From: CAYUVF01 sp964448045
GTDB taxonomy: Bacteria; Bacteroidota; Rhodothermia; Rhodothermales; Salinibacteraceae
Length of the DNA: 6,678 nucleotides
Direction: 5' to 3'
NCBI GenBank assembly: GCA_964448045.1
Contig: CAYUVF010000100.1
Coordinates: 1-6,678, forward strand
Both the position numbers and the translations under genes were made by a program. Shown here one piece after another: positions 1 to 6,117 of the stretch (positions are counted from its first letter, which is position 1; the number at the start of each line of letters is the position of its first letter). The notes under the pieces were generated by a model. The model was not told the origin of the DNA, ran no database searches, and saw only the letters and a list, made by a program, of their open reading frames with translations.

Positions 1-82
1 ACCTTCTTCAAATCGCCCGCGGCGACATGGTTTTTTCAACCCTTAATTGGCATTCTAACCGTATCCTCGCACACCGGGCGAA

Positions 83-105
83 TCGGGCCGGCCTTCCCGG
101 CCTGA
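83..105. repeat. GC-rich stem-loop upstream of the terminator
   Basis: An inverted repeat pairs GGCCGG (86-91) with CCGGCC (97-102) around a five-base loop. It extends outward through one G-T wobble to T83-A105, about nine pairs in all. No T-run follows on either strand, so it is not a standard terminator. It may belong to the 3' untranslated region of the upstream plus-strand unit, next to the terminator at 121-158. Confidence 0.4.
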
Positions 106-120
106 GGCCCAACCGTAACC

Positions 121-158
121 AGCGGCTCCCTTTCCCCTGCGGAGAGGGAGCCGCTTTT
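121..158 (+). terminator. Rho-independent terminator of an upstream plus-strand unit
   Basis: A perfect 11-base stem, AGCGGCTCCCT (121-131) pairing with AGGGAGCCGCT (145-155), closes a 13-base loop and runs into TTTT (155-158) on the plus strand. The minus-strand side continues GGTTACGG and has no T-run, so the direction is plus. It should end transcription coming from a gene left of the window and insulate the ATPase gene from it. Confidence 0.78.
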
Positions 159-221
159 GGGTTGATGCGTCTCTGTTGATGGGCCGGATTCCACGGCGGC
201 TTCGCCTTCGCCGAGAACCTG

Positions 222-235
222 TTCGATGGATCGAA
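222..235. promoter_or_regulatory. Dyad TTCGAT-GG-ATCGAA, possible operator, before a TATAAC box
   Basis: A perfect 6-2-6 inverted repeat lies 95 bases before the ATPase start codon. Four bases further on is TATAAC (239-244), which resembles a -10 element. Spacers of 17 or 19 bases put no TTGACA-like hexamer upstream (AACCTG or AGAACC), so the promoter reading is weak. If TATAAC is the -10 element, the dyad would sit over the core promoter, where a repressor or activator could act. A copper-responsive role is only a guess from the gene downstream. Confidence 0.25.
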
Positions 236-329
236 AAGTATAACCGATGGGCGTCCCAGGCGCGAATTGTTTCCGCCCAAGTCGCCTCAGCACAAGCCTC
301 CCGATCGCCCGCCCCACGCGGCTTCTGTC

Positions 330-2678
330 ATGGCTCAGCAGCCCTGCACCCTCTGCGACCTCCCCACGCCCGATCCACCCATCACGGAGGACGACGTGGA
401 CGGCGTCTTTTGCTGCCCCGGCTGTCTCGAAGTGTACCGGCTTCTCGGCGACCTCGACGAAGAACAGGCCGCGCAGGTCCGCGACCGCATCAGCGGGGAC
501 GAAACGCCGCTCGACGCGCTGCCCGACGACGCGGCCGAGGCGTTCCTGAACGTCAGTGGGATGCACTGCTCTACCTGCGAAGCCTTCATCGAAACGATCG
601 CCGAGCAGTCCGACGCCATCTACCACGCCGAGGCGAGCTACGCCTCGGACATGGTCAAGCTCCACTACGATCCGGAGCGCTTCACCGAAGCCGATCTGCC
701 CAATCTCGTCAGCCACGCGGGATACACGGCGGGGCCCATCGGCGAAGGGGCGGACGACGACGAAGGCGAAACCATCGTGCGGCTCCTCTTCGGCGGCTTC
801 TTTGCCATGCTCGCCATGATGGGCTACGTGCTATTCCTCTACCCGCACTACTACGGCGCCGAGGGCCTCATCGACATCACCGATGCGGGCGGCACCTACG
901 CCTTCGGCAACATCTGGGTGTTCACGAGCATCGTCCTCGGCCTCACGGGCTATCCCATCCTGCGCAGCGCGTGGGTGAGCCTGCGCGTGCTCCAGCCCAA
1001 CATGGATCTGCTCGTGGCCCTCGCCGCGGTGAGCGCGTATCTGTACAGCACTGGCGCCATCCTCGCGGGGCAGACGGACCTGTACTTCGACGTGACGATC
1101 GTCATTATCATGGCCGTGTCGATCGGTAACTTTTACGAGCGGCGCATCAAACAACGCGCGACGGGCCTGCTCTCGGAGCTGACGCGCAGCCAGATCGACT
1201 CCGCCCGCCGCTGCGTCAACGGCACGACGGAAACCGTGGCGGTGGATGAGCTGCAGCCGGGCGACCACGTCGTTGTGAAAGCGGGTGAGCGGGTGCCCAT
1301 CGATGGGACCATCGTGGAGGGCGCAGCGGCGATTGACGAGTCGCTGCTCACCGGCGAGTCGCTGCCGGTCGATAAGACACCGGGCGACCCAGTGATCGGC
1401 GGCTCGGTGGTGACGGATAACGCGCTGGTGGTCGAGGTGGGCGACGAAGCGCAGAGCACGCTCGACCGCCTCGTGTCGCTGATGTGGGACATCCAGGCCG
1501 CCCGCCCCGGCGCCCAGCGCCTGGCCGACCGCATTGCCGCTGTCTTTGTGCCGGGCGTGCTCGTGCTGGCCGCGGGCACTGTCGCCCTCCGCCTGATCCT
1601 CGGCGCCCCCTTCACCAGCGCGCTGCTCACCGGCCTGGCCGTGCTCATCGTGTCGTGCCCGTGCGCGCTCGGCCTCGCCACGCCGCTTGCCATCGCCTCG
1701 GGCCTCCGCGAGGCGCTGCAGCGTGGCATCGTCATCAAGGACACCTCCGTGTTCGAACACGCGCAGGAGGCCCACACGCTGGCGTTCGACAAAACGGGCA
1801 CGCTCACCACCGCCACGATGCGCCTGCTCACCCCCGATGCCCCCGCCGAGGTGCTCCAGCGCGCCCGTGCCGTCGAGGCGCTGTCGACCCATCCCGTCGC
1901 GCAAGCCATCACCAACGGGGCGCCCGTCGCGGCCACGCCAGCAGCGACGCAGTTCCGGAGCAGCGCCCGCGGCGCCGAGGCGATGATCGACGGATCGCGC
2001 GTGCTCGTCGGCCATCCCGACTGGTTCCGCGACGAGGGCTGGGTCGTGCCGGATGACCTCATTGCCGACGCCGACGCCGCCGAGCGCGAAGCCCGCGTGC
2101 CGGTGTTCGTCGGATGGGACGGCGCCGCCCGCGGATTGCTGATCGTGGGCGATGAGCTGCGCTCCGACTGGGAGGCGGTGCTCGACCGGCTGCGGGCCCC
2201 CGATCGCGAGATCGTCGTCATCACCGGCGACAGCGAAGCCGCCGCGGATCGGCTGCGGGCGTCGTCCGCCATCGATCGAGTCTTCGCCGAGGTACGGCCC
2301 GAAGCCAAATCCGAGATCATCCGGCGCCTCCGGTCGCAGGGCCCGGTCGCCATGATCGGCGACGGCAGCAACGACGCGCCCGCGCTGGCCGTGGCCGACC
2401 TGGGTATCGCCTTCGGCCCGACGGCGCTCGCCGCTGACTCCGCCGATGTCGTCATCCTGGACGATCGTCTGGAGCACGTGCCCACTGTCTTCCAGTTAGC
2501 CCGGCTCACGCGGCGGCGCATCCGGCAGAATCTGGGCTGGGCATTTCTCTACAACGGTATCGCTATTCCACTGGCGCTGGCGGGCGCGCTGAATCCGCTC
2601 TTCGCCGCCCTCGCGATGGCCACGAGCAGCGTGCTCGTCGTCAGCAACTCGGCCCGCGCGATGCCGATCGAGGAGTAG
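330..2678 (+). CDS. ccoI: CcoI/FixI-like Cu(I)-exporting P1B-type ATPase
   Basis: This 782-residue protein should pump Cu(I) from cytoplasm to periplasm at the cost of ATP. In FixI/CopA2-type pumps this feeds oxidase assembly rather than copper detoxification. Visible in order: an N-terminal Cys-rich metal-binding segment (CTLC at 6-9, FCCPGC at 27-32), an HMA domain with GMHCSTC (77-83), eight predicted membrane spans (about 150-171, 191-216, 224-247, 251-269, 405-425, 430-454, 735-753, 755-772), the actuator TGES (341-344), CPC in span 6 (443-445), the phosphorylated Asp of DKTGT (D487), the nucleotide-domain Glu516 and HP (521-522), TGDS (632-635), GDGSNDAP (677-684), YN in span 7 (741-742) and MATSS in span 8 (763-767). 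CPC, YN and the span-8 Met/Ser are the Cu(I)-site signature. The two-part Cys-rich N-terminus points to FixI/CcoI rather than plain CopA. ATG at 330 is preferred over an in-frame TTG at 267, because the extra 21 residues are Pro-rich and unlike the family. No Shine-Dalgarno sequence is seen. One oddity is ARG (546-548) where GxG is usual. Cu(I) specificity is firm; the CcoI subtype is likely. Confidence 0.93.
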   Translation: MAQQPCTLCDLPTPDPPITEDDVDGVFCCPGCLEVYRLLGDLDEEQAAQVRDRISGDETPLDALPDDAAEAFLNVSGMHCSTCEAFIETIAEQSDAIYHAEASYASDMVKLHYDPERFTEADLPNLVSHAGYTAGPIGEGADDDEGETIVRLLFGGFFAMLAMMGYVLFLYPHYYGAEGLIDITDAGGTYAFGNIWVFTSIVLGLTGYPILRSAWVSLRVLQPNMDLLVALAAVSAYLYSTGAILAGQTDLYFDVTIVIIMAVSIGNFYERRIKQRATGLLSELTRSQIDSARRCVNGTTETVAVDELQPGDHVVVKAGERVPIDGTIVEGAAAIDESLLTGESLPVDKTPGDPVIGGSVVTDNALVVEVGDEAQSTLDRLVSLMWDIQAARPGAQRLADRIAAVFVPGVLVLAAGTVALRLILGAPFTSALLTGLAVLIVSCPCALGLATPLAIASGLREALQRGIVIKDTSVFEHAQEAHTLAFDKTGTLTTATMRLLTPDAPAEVLQRARAVEALSTHPVAQAITNGAPVAATPAATQFRSSARGAEAMIDGSRVLVGHPDWFRDEGWVVPDDLIADADAAEREARVPVFVGWDGAARGLLIVGDELRSDWEAVLDRLRAPDREIVVITGDSEAAADRLRASSAIDRVFAEVRPEAKSEIIRRLRSQGPVAMIGDGSNDAPALAVADLGIAFGPTALAADSADVVILDDRLEHVPTVFQLARLTRRRIRQNLGWAFLYNGIAIPLALAGALNPLFAALAMATSSVLVVSNSARAMPIEE

Positions 2679-2688
2679 CAGGGCGGCG

Positions 2689-3255
2689 TCAGTTCCGGCG
2701 CCACTGCACGGGGATCTTGCCGAACTGAATGGCCTGCGTGACGGTGCGAGCGGAGTCCGTCCCGATGTACCAGCGCGCTTCGGCGGTGAGGCTGCTCGGC
2801 ACGCTGCCGGCGGGTAAGGCCCACTCAATCTCCATCGCTGCGGAATCGCCCGCTGCCCACTGCTGCGATGCCGTCTTCTCGAAGACCTGCCCGCCCTCCG
2901 CCTGCACTTCCCGCAGTTGAAGCTCGTACGGCGCCGCGGTCCGGTTGGCTACGGCCACATCCATACTGAAGACCCACGACTCCGACTCTGGCTCGATGAT
3001 CAACGCTGTGATGCGCTCGGCGGGCGGCGTTTCAGGCAGCAGCTCATCGCCTTCGACGACGTACGCCTCCGTCGTCTCGGACGCGGATGAAGGCGCCTCG
3101 TCCTCGCTCATGTGCCCGCCAATCAGGCGGAACAGCGTCGCCGCCTCAATCAGCACGGGAATCCCGATGCCAATAATCAGCAGGATGCGCACGAGGCGCT
3201 TGGACGAAGCAGAGGGAGTAGAGGCCGAGGCGCCTCCGTCGGATGAATCTGGCAT
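2689..3255 (-). CDS. Membrane-anchored protein of unknown function in a ba3 oxidase cluster
   Basis: I do not recognise this 188-residue protein. It starts with a Ser/Ala-rich cytoplasmic tail and a basic KRLVR (19-23), which favours an N-in orientation, followed by one membrane span (about 21-46). An acidic Ser/Glu-rich linker (about 50-80) leads to an exported domain of alternating hydrophobic strands (about 82-180). The order WVFSMDVAVANRT (94-106), then a GGQVF turn, then AAGDSAAMEIEW resembles small immunoglobulin-like beta sandwiches such as FxLYD-type domains, but that is only pattern resemblance. There is no Cys, and no Met-rich or CxxxC copper site. The ATG at 3255 has no clear Shine-Dalgarno sequence. 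The gene faces the copper ATPase with ten bases between the stop codons and follows cbaA behind a terminator. It sits beside the ATPase where FixH/CcoH lies in cbb3 clusters and shares that protein's one-span topology, but I see no FixH sequence signature. An accessory role in oxidase assembly is inference. Confidence 0.8.
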   Translation of the reverse strand: MPDSSDGGASASTPSASSKRLVRILLIIGIGIPVLIEAATLFRLIGGHMSEDEAPSSASETTEAYVVEGDELLPETPPAERITALIIEPESESWVFSMDVAVANRTAAPYELQLREVQAEGGQVFEKTASQQWAAGDSAAMEIEWALPAGSVPSSLTAEARWYIGTDSARTVTQAIQFGKIPVQWRRN

Positions 3256-3278
3256 AGCGTCAGGTCAGTGGGTCACAT

Positions 3279-3324
3279 AAAAGGCGCCTGAGAAGCGAGC
3301 GGTGCGCGCTCCTCCCAGGCGCCT
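3279..3324 (-). terminator. Rho-independent terminator after cbaA
   Basis: The nine-base repeat AGGCGCCTG (3282-3290) pairs perfectly with CAGGCGCCT (3316-3324). The region between can fold further (AGCG 3294-3297 with CGCT 3307-3310). Read on the minus strand, the stem ends ...GGCGCC and is followed by TTTTAT, as expected for an intrinsic terminator; the plus-strand side continues GATTCG and has no T-run. It lies 45 bases after the cbaA stop codon and just before the unknown gene, so that gene should be expressed only by read-through or from a promoter inside this short gap or the cbaA tail. Confidence 0.78.
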
Positions 3325-3368
3325 GATTCGTTACTCCGCGGTGGTGAGCCGTCCCATCGGAGCTGCAA

Positions 3369-5045
3369 TCACACGGGCGAGGGCAACGCGCCCGGCCAGA
3401 TGATGCCGTCCATGATCATGCCCGCCAGCGGCACGGTGTAGGCCAGGATGCAAAGCACGATGGCGATGCCCATCCACAGCTTCATGTTGTCGAGGATAGC
3501 GGGCGAGTGCTCGGGGCCCGACAGCGCCGGCGGGATGTAATCGTCGACAGGCTTGTCGACCCGCTCTCCGCCGCGCCATGAGGCAATAATCACCCAGAAG
3601 AACATGAGCAGTGAAATGAAGAGGATGACGCCCCCGATGGCAATCTGCATCTTCATCTCGCCGATGCTGCCAAAGACGGCGTCGAACTCGAAGCCGCGGT
3701 ATTCGGGCTCGGCGGTGCGCCGCGGGATACCCGCGAGGCCGGCGCGGTGCATCGCGTTCGACATGAGCGTCATACCCAGGAACCAGATGTAGGGCTGAGC
3801 CAGGGCCGTCTGCTTAAACTTGAGCGTGCGCCCGGTCAGCTGCGGCACGAGCCAGTACGAGATGGCCATGAACGTGAGGGCGACCGCCGTACCCACCGTG
3901 AGGTGGAAGTGGCCCGGAATCCAGATGGTGTTGTGCACGAGCATGTCGATATTCATCGACGCGTTGACCATGCCGCTGAATCCGCCGGCGGCGAACATGA
4001 TGCCCGCCAGCGAGCACCCCACGAACGCGGGCGAGTCCCACGGCAGGGCCTTCAGCCAGCCGAAGTAGCCCGTCCCCCCGCGTTGGCGCCCGCCGTGCTC
4101 CATGCTGGCGATCACGGTAAAGGCCGTCAGGAAGCTGGGCAACAAGATCATCAGCGTGCCGCCGAGGGCCCAGAACTTAAAGCTCAGCGAGATGCCCGGA
4201 TCGGCGTACTGGTGGTGGTAGCCGATGGGCGTCGAGAGCAGGAGGAACATGATGAAGACGATGCGCGCGAGCGAATCGCTGAAGAGGCGCCCGCCCGAGA
4301 GCTTCGGCAGGATCGTGTACCAGACGAAGTACGCCGGCAGCAGCCAGAAGTACACGATGGCGTGGCCGGTGTACCAGAACAGCGTCCGCGGCAAGAGCGG
4401 ATCGATCTTCTGGAAGAGGCCGAGCGACCACGGGATCAACAGCACGACTACTTCCAGCGCAATCCCGATCGAGCAGAGGTACCACATGAGCATCGTGAAG
4501 AGCGTCATGTAGGTCTGCAGCGGGATGCGCTCGTCCGGGTTCTCCTTCCGCCAGGCCCAGTACGACTTAAACCAGTCCCACCCGGCCATCCACGAGCCGA
4601 CGACGAGCAGCGTCGCGCCGATATAAAATAGCGGATGCCCCTGCAACGGCGGATAAAACGTGAATAGGACGGCCGCCTTGATGGAGCTGCCCGGCACAAA
4701 GCCGCCTAAGATAGCGACGGTGGCCATCAGCGTCCCAATGAGCATGGTCCAGAACCACGCCCATGAGAACGTGATATTCTCGGGTTCGCGGTCGAGGGTG
4801 CGCGTGACGCCCCACACGTAGATGCCCGCAAGGAAGAACGTCGTGAAGACGAGTGCGAGCAGCACGCCGTGCCCCGTCAGGGCCGTGTAGTACTGCACCG
4901 AGCTGATGAACCCGCGGAAGACGTTCGTGCGGTGCAGCGCCTGGATGACGCCAAACAGGCCGCCGATCCCCAGCGCAGCGAACGCAACGATTAAGTTGGC
5001 CTTGGCGATCTTAGCCGCCTTTGGATACTTGTCAACAAATGTCAT
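3369..5045 (-). CDS. cbaA: ba3-type cytochrome c oxidase subunit I (B-type haem-copper oxidase)
   Basis: This 558-residue protein is the catalytic subunit: it reduces O2 to water at a haem a3-CuB centre in the cytoplasmic membrane and pumps protons. About 13 membrane spans are predicted (first about 14-36, last about 524-546), as in Thermus ba3. The ligands are all visible: H59 (LTGHG) and H381 for haem b; H379 (in PGHFH) for haem a3; H228, H277 and H278 (GYHHQYADPG) for CuB; and Y232, four residues after H228, as the cross-linked tyrosine. Residues matching the B-type K-channel are present: Y239 and Y243 after the tyrosine, S304 and T307 in LPSFLTAFT. Motifs such as YFWLLPAY, SxPIGYHHQ and RALPWD-like KALPWD (332-337) mark the B family rather than A or cbb3. 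One oddity is HAIVY where H-P is usual. The ATG overlaps the TGA of cbaB (ATGA, 5042-5045) and has no Shine-Dalgarno sequence of its own, which points to coupled translation. It is the last gene before the terminator at 3279-3324. Confidence 0.97.
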   Translation of the reverse strand: MTFVDKYPKAAKIAKANLIVAFAALGIGGLFGVIQALHRTNVFRGFISSVQYYTALTGHGVLLALVFTTFFLAGIYVWGVTRTLDREPENITFSWAWFWTMLIGTLMATVAILGGFVPGSSIKAAVLFTFYPPLQGHPLFYIGATLLVVGSWMAGWDWFKSYWAWRKENPDERIPLQTYMTLFTMLMWYLCSIGIALEVVVLLIPWSLGLFQKIDPLLPRTLFWYTGHAIVYFWLLPAYFVWYTILPKLSGGRLFSDSLARIVFIMFLLLSTPIGYHHQYADPGISLSFKFWALGGTLMILLPSFLTAFTVIASMEHGGRQRGGTGYFGWLKALPWDSPAFVGCSLAGIMFAAGGFSGMVNASMNIDMLVHNTIWIPGHFHLTVGTAVALTFMAISYWLVPQLTGRTLKFKQTALAQPYIWFLGMTLMSNAMHRAGLAGIPRRTAEPEYRGFEFDAVFGSIGEMKMQIAIGGVILFISLLMFFWVIIASWRGGERVDKPVDDYIPPALSGPEHSPAILDNMKLWMGIAIVLCILAYTVPLAGMIMDGIIWPGALPSPV

Positions 5046-5554
5046 TGGACCAGCATGCTTTCATTGAATTCGGATTTCGGCACGACCTCGATCAGCCCCT
5101 CCATGGTATGGTGGGCCGGACCGCAGTACTCGTGGCAGATTAGGCCGTAGCTGCCCGTCTCGTCGAAGCGCGTCTTGAACTTCGCCACCTGGCCGGGGAT
5201 AGCCATCACGTTGAGGTTCGTCCCTGCCACCTGAATGCCGTGGATGACATCGGGACTCGTGATGTGAAACGTGATCTCGCTGTCTTGGGGCAGCGTCAAG
5301 GGCTTGCCGGTCCCCGGAAGAAACAGGAACTGCCGTGCCACCATGTAGACTTCGTACTCGTCCTCGCCCACCTGGCGCACGCCGGGCGTTGCGAATTCGG
5401 TTTCTTGCAAATTGGTTGGATCGATCGTCCCTCCGCTATCGCCCACAACCTTCAGATCGAGCACCGTAAACCCGAAGACCACGGTGCCGATAAAGCTGAC
5501 GATGAGGAAGAGGGAGAGATAGATCCAGAAGCGTTCGAATCGATGTATGTGCAT
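5042..5554 (-). CDS. cbaB: ba3-type cytochrome c oxidase subunit II (CuA subunit)
   Basis: This 170-residue subunit accepts electrons from the periplasmic donor at the binuclear CuA centre and passes them to haem b of subunit I. It has one N-terminal membrane span (about 8-32) and a periplasmic cupredoxin domain. All CuA ligands are present: H105 in SPDVIHGIQV, C140, E142 (backbone carbonyl), C144, H148 and M151 within CHEYCGPAHHTM. E7 in FERFW aligns with the Thermus subunit II glutamate at the entrance of the K proton channel. Length and layout match the compact single-span subunit II of B-type oxidases, and there is no fused cytochrome c domain, so a separate donor is needed. The gene starts 12 bases after the subunit IIa stop, with an AGAGGG site in the gap, and overlaps cbaA by four bases. 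Confidence 0.96.
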   Translation of the reverse strand: MHIHRFERFWIYLSLFLIVSFIGTVVFGFTVLDLKVVGDSGGTIDPTNLQETEFATPGVRQVGEDEYEVYMVARQFLFLPGTGKPLTLPQDSEITFHITSPDVIHGIQVAGTNLNVMAIPGQVAKFKTRFDETGSYGLICHEYCGPAHHTMEGLIEVVPKSEFNESMLVQ

Positions 5555-5561
5555 GGAATTT

Positions 5562-5567
5562 CCCTCT
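5562..5567 (-). promoter_or_regulatory. Ribosome binding site of cbaB
   Basis: Minus-strand AGAGGG lies seven bases before the cbaB ATG. Its first base is the last base of the subunit IIa stop codon, so the two genes are tightly linked. It is one of only two reasonable Shine-Dalgarno sites in the window and supports the ATG at 5554. Confidence 0.45.
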
Positions 5568-5773
5568 TATCCGATAATGGATACGCCGCGACCGGCGAAT
5601 TCGACGAAGTACATAAACACCCACATTCCCATCAAGATGAGAAAGTAGACGCCCAGCAAGGCGAGCGTACCCGATGGATTGAACTCCTCCAACGAGATCT
5701 CGCGCACGCCGCCGTCGGATCCGGTCGTCTCACCCGATGCGGACGCGGGGTCGCGTGACTGCTCTGTAGCCAT
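5567..5773 (-). CDS. cbaD: ba3 oxidase small subunit IIa (CoxIIa-like)
   Basis: This 68-residue protein has one C-terminal membrane span (about 35-59) preceded by FNPSGTLALLG and followed by FVEFAGRG. That layout resembles the 34-residue Thermus ba3 subunit IIa, which has PKGALA before and FFARG after its span. In that enzyme, subunit IIa supplies the helix that the single-span subunit II lacks compared with two-span A-type subunit II. Residues 1-30 are an extra hydrophilic Ser/Asp/Glu/Gly-rich extension with no recognised motif. The gene is first in the operon, 12 bases before cbaB. No Shine-Dalgarno sequence precedes the ATG, only a CTA triplet run. Its place immediately before cbaB supports the call more than the short sequence does. 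Confidence 0.82.
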   Translation of the reverse strand: MATEQSRDPASASGETTGSDGGVREISLEEFNPSGTLALLGVYFLILMGMWVFMYFVEFAGRGVSIIG

Positions 5774-6117
5774 AGTAGTAGTGTGCGATTAGTCGTAGCG
5801 TAGAACCGGGCGAAGTGTGGAGCCGCCCTGCCTTCGTCCCAACACGCCCTCGAACCGGCCAATGCCGGGAGCACGTGGACGCTGCTCAGGCGAAGTCATT
5901 CACCAGCAGGTGTGCAGTATAGCGGGGGCTCGATGCCGAGCGCGACGGGGGCACCCTGCACGGCGCTGTGGGCCTTTTCCTCCCTGCCGTGTGGGAGGTT
6001 CCCCCACATCGCTCGATCAATCTAACGTCCCCATTACGCCGGCTGATCGGACGTCACAGGAACCCAGTGATGCTCCTGGTCTTGCGAAGCCCGCTCGCCG
6101 ATACGTTAAGGTAGAAA
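5774..6117. other. Intergenic region between the HiPIP gene and the oxidase operon
   Basis: No convincing gene is seen in these 344 bases. Several weak hairpins occur: TGTGGG with CCCACA around a short loop (5990-6008), CCGGC-CAAT-GCCGG (5855-5868) and GCTCG-ATGC-CGAGC (5928-5941). None is followed by a T-run on the minus strand, so I cannot place a terminator for the HiPIP gene. Minus-strand TATACT (5916-5921) could be a -10 element for the oxidase operon, giving a leader of about 135 bases, but no good -35 hexamer accompanies it. The region is long enough for an independent, regulated operon promoter. Confidence 0.5.

Larger units (their letters stand above)
1..329. other. Non-coding region upstream of the copper ATPase
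   Basis: No convincing gene is seen in this stretch. The reading frames that cross it have mixed composition and look like chance open frames. The first 120 bases could include the 3' end of a plus-strand gene lying to the left, because a strong plus-strand terminator follows at 121-158, but I cannot choose a frame for it. A short hairpin (TCGCC, loop CGC, GGCGA, 13-25) is followed five bases later by six T residues at 31-36 and might be a weak additional terminator. The part after 158 is the presumed promoter and leader of the ATPase gene. It contains a direct repeat of GTTGATG (161-167 and 175-181), a 14-base dyad (222-235) and a TATAAC hexamer (239-244). Confidence 0.6.

Noticed and set aside
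214..244. A CueR/MerR-type promoter with a long spacer at the dyad
   Set aside because: A 19-base spacer before TATAAC lands on AGAACC, which is not a -35 element, and the dyad does not match a known CueR site.
267..329. TTG at 267 as the start of the copper ATPase
   Set aside because: It adds 21 Pro/Lys/His-rich residues not expected ahead of the CTLC metal-binding segment; the ATG at 330 gives a normal N-terminus.
831..2521. Two long minus-strand open frames (548 and 462 residues) opposite the copper ATPase
   Set aside because: Their translations are low-complexity Arg/Ala/Gly/His- or Ser/Thr-rich text with no domain, as expected for antisense frames of a GC-rich gene; the plus-strand frame has every P1B motif.
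2689..3255. Naming the unknown membrane protein FixH/CcoH
   Set aside because: Only position and one-span topology agree; no conserved FixH residues could be recognised, so the name would be a guess.
3747..4631. A 294-residue plus-strand open frame opposite cbaA
   Set aside because: It is rich in Arg, Glu and His with no recognisable motif and lies entirely over the subunit I gene; it is a compositional shadow.
5896..6009. A 37-codon minus-strand open frame in the intergenic region
   Set aside because: It has no ribosome site, crosses the hairpins and has no recognisable sequence; chance open frames of this length are common in GC-rich DNA.
6004..6020. FNR-like site (ATCAA half) upstream of the oxidase operon
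   Set aside because: Only one half-site is present; the other half reads CATCG instead of TTGAT.
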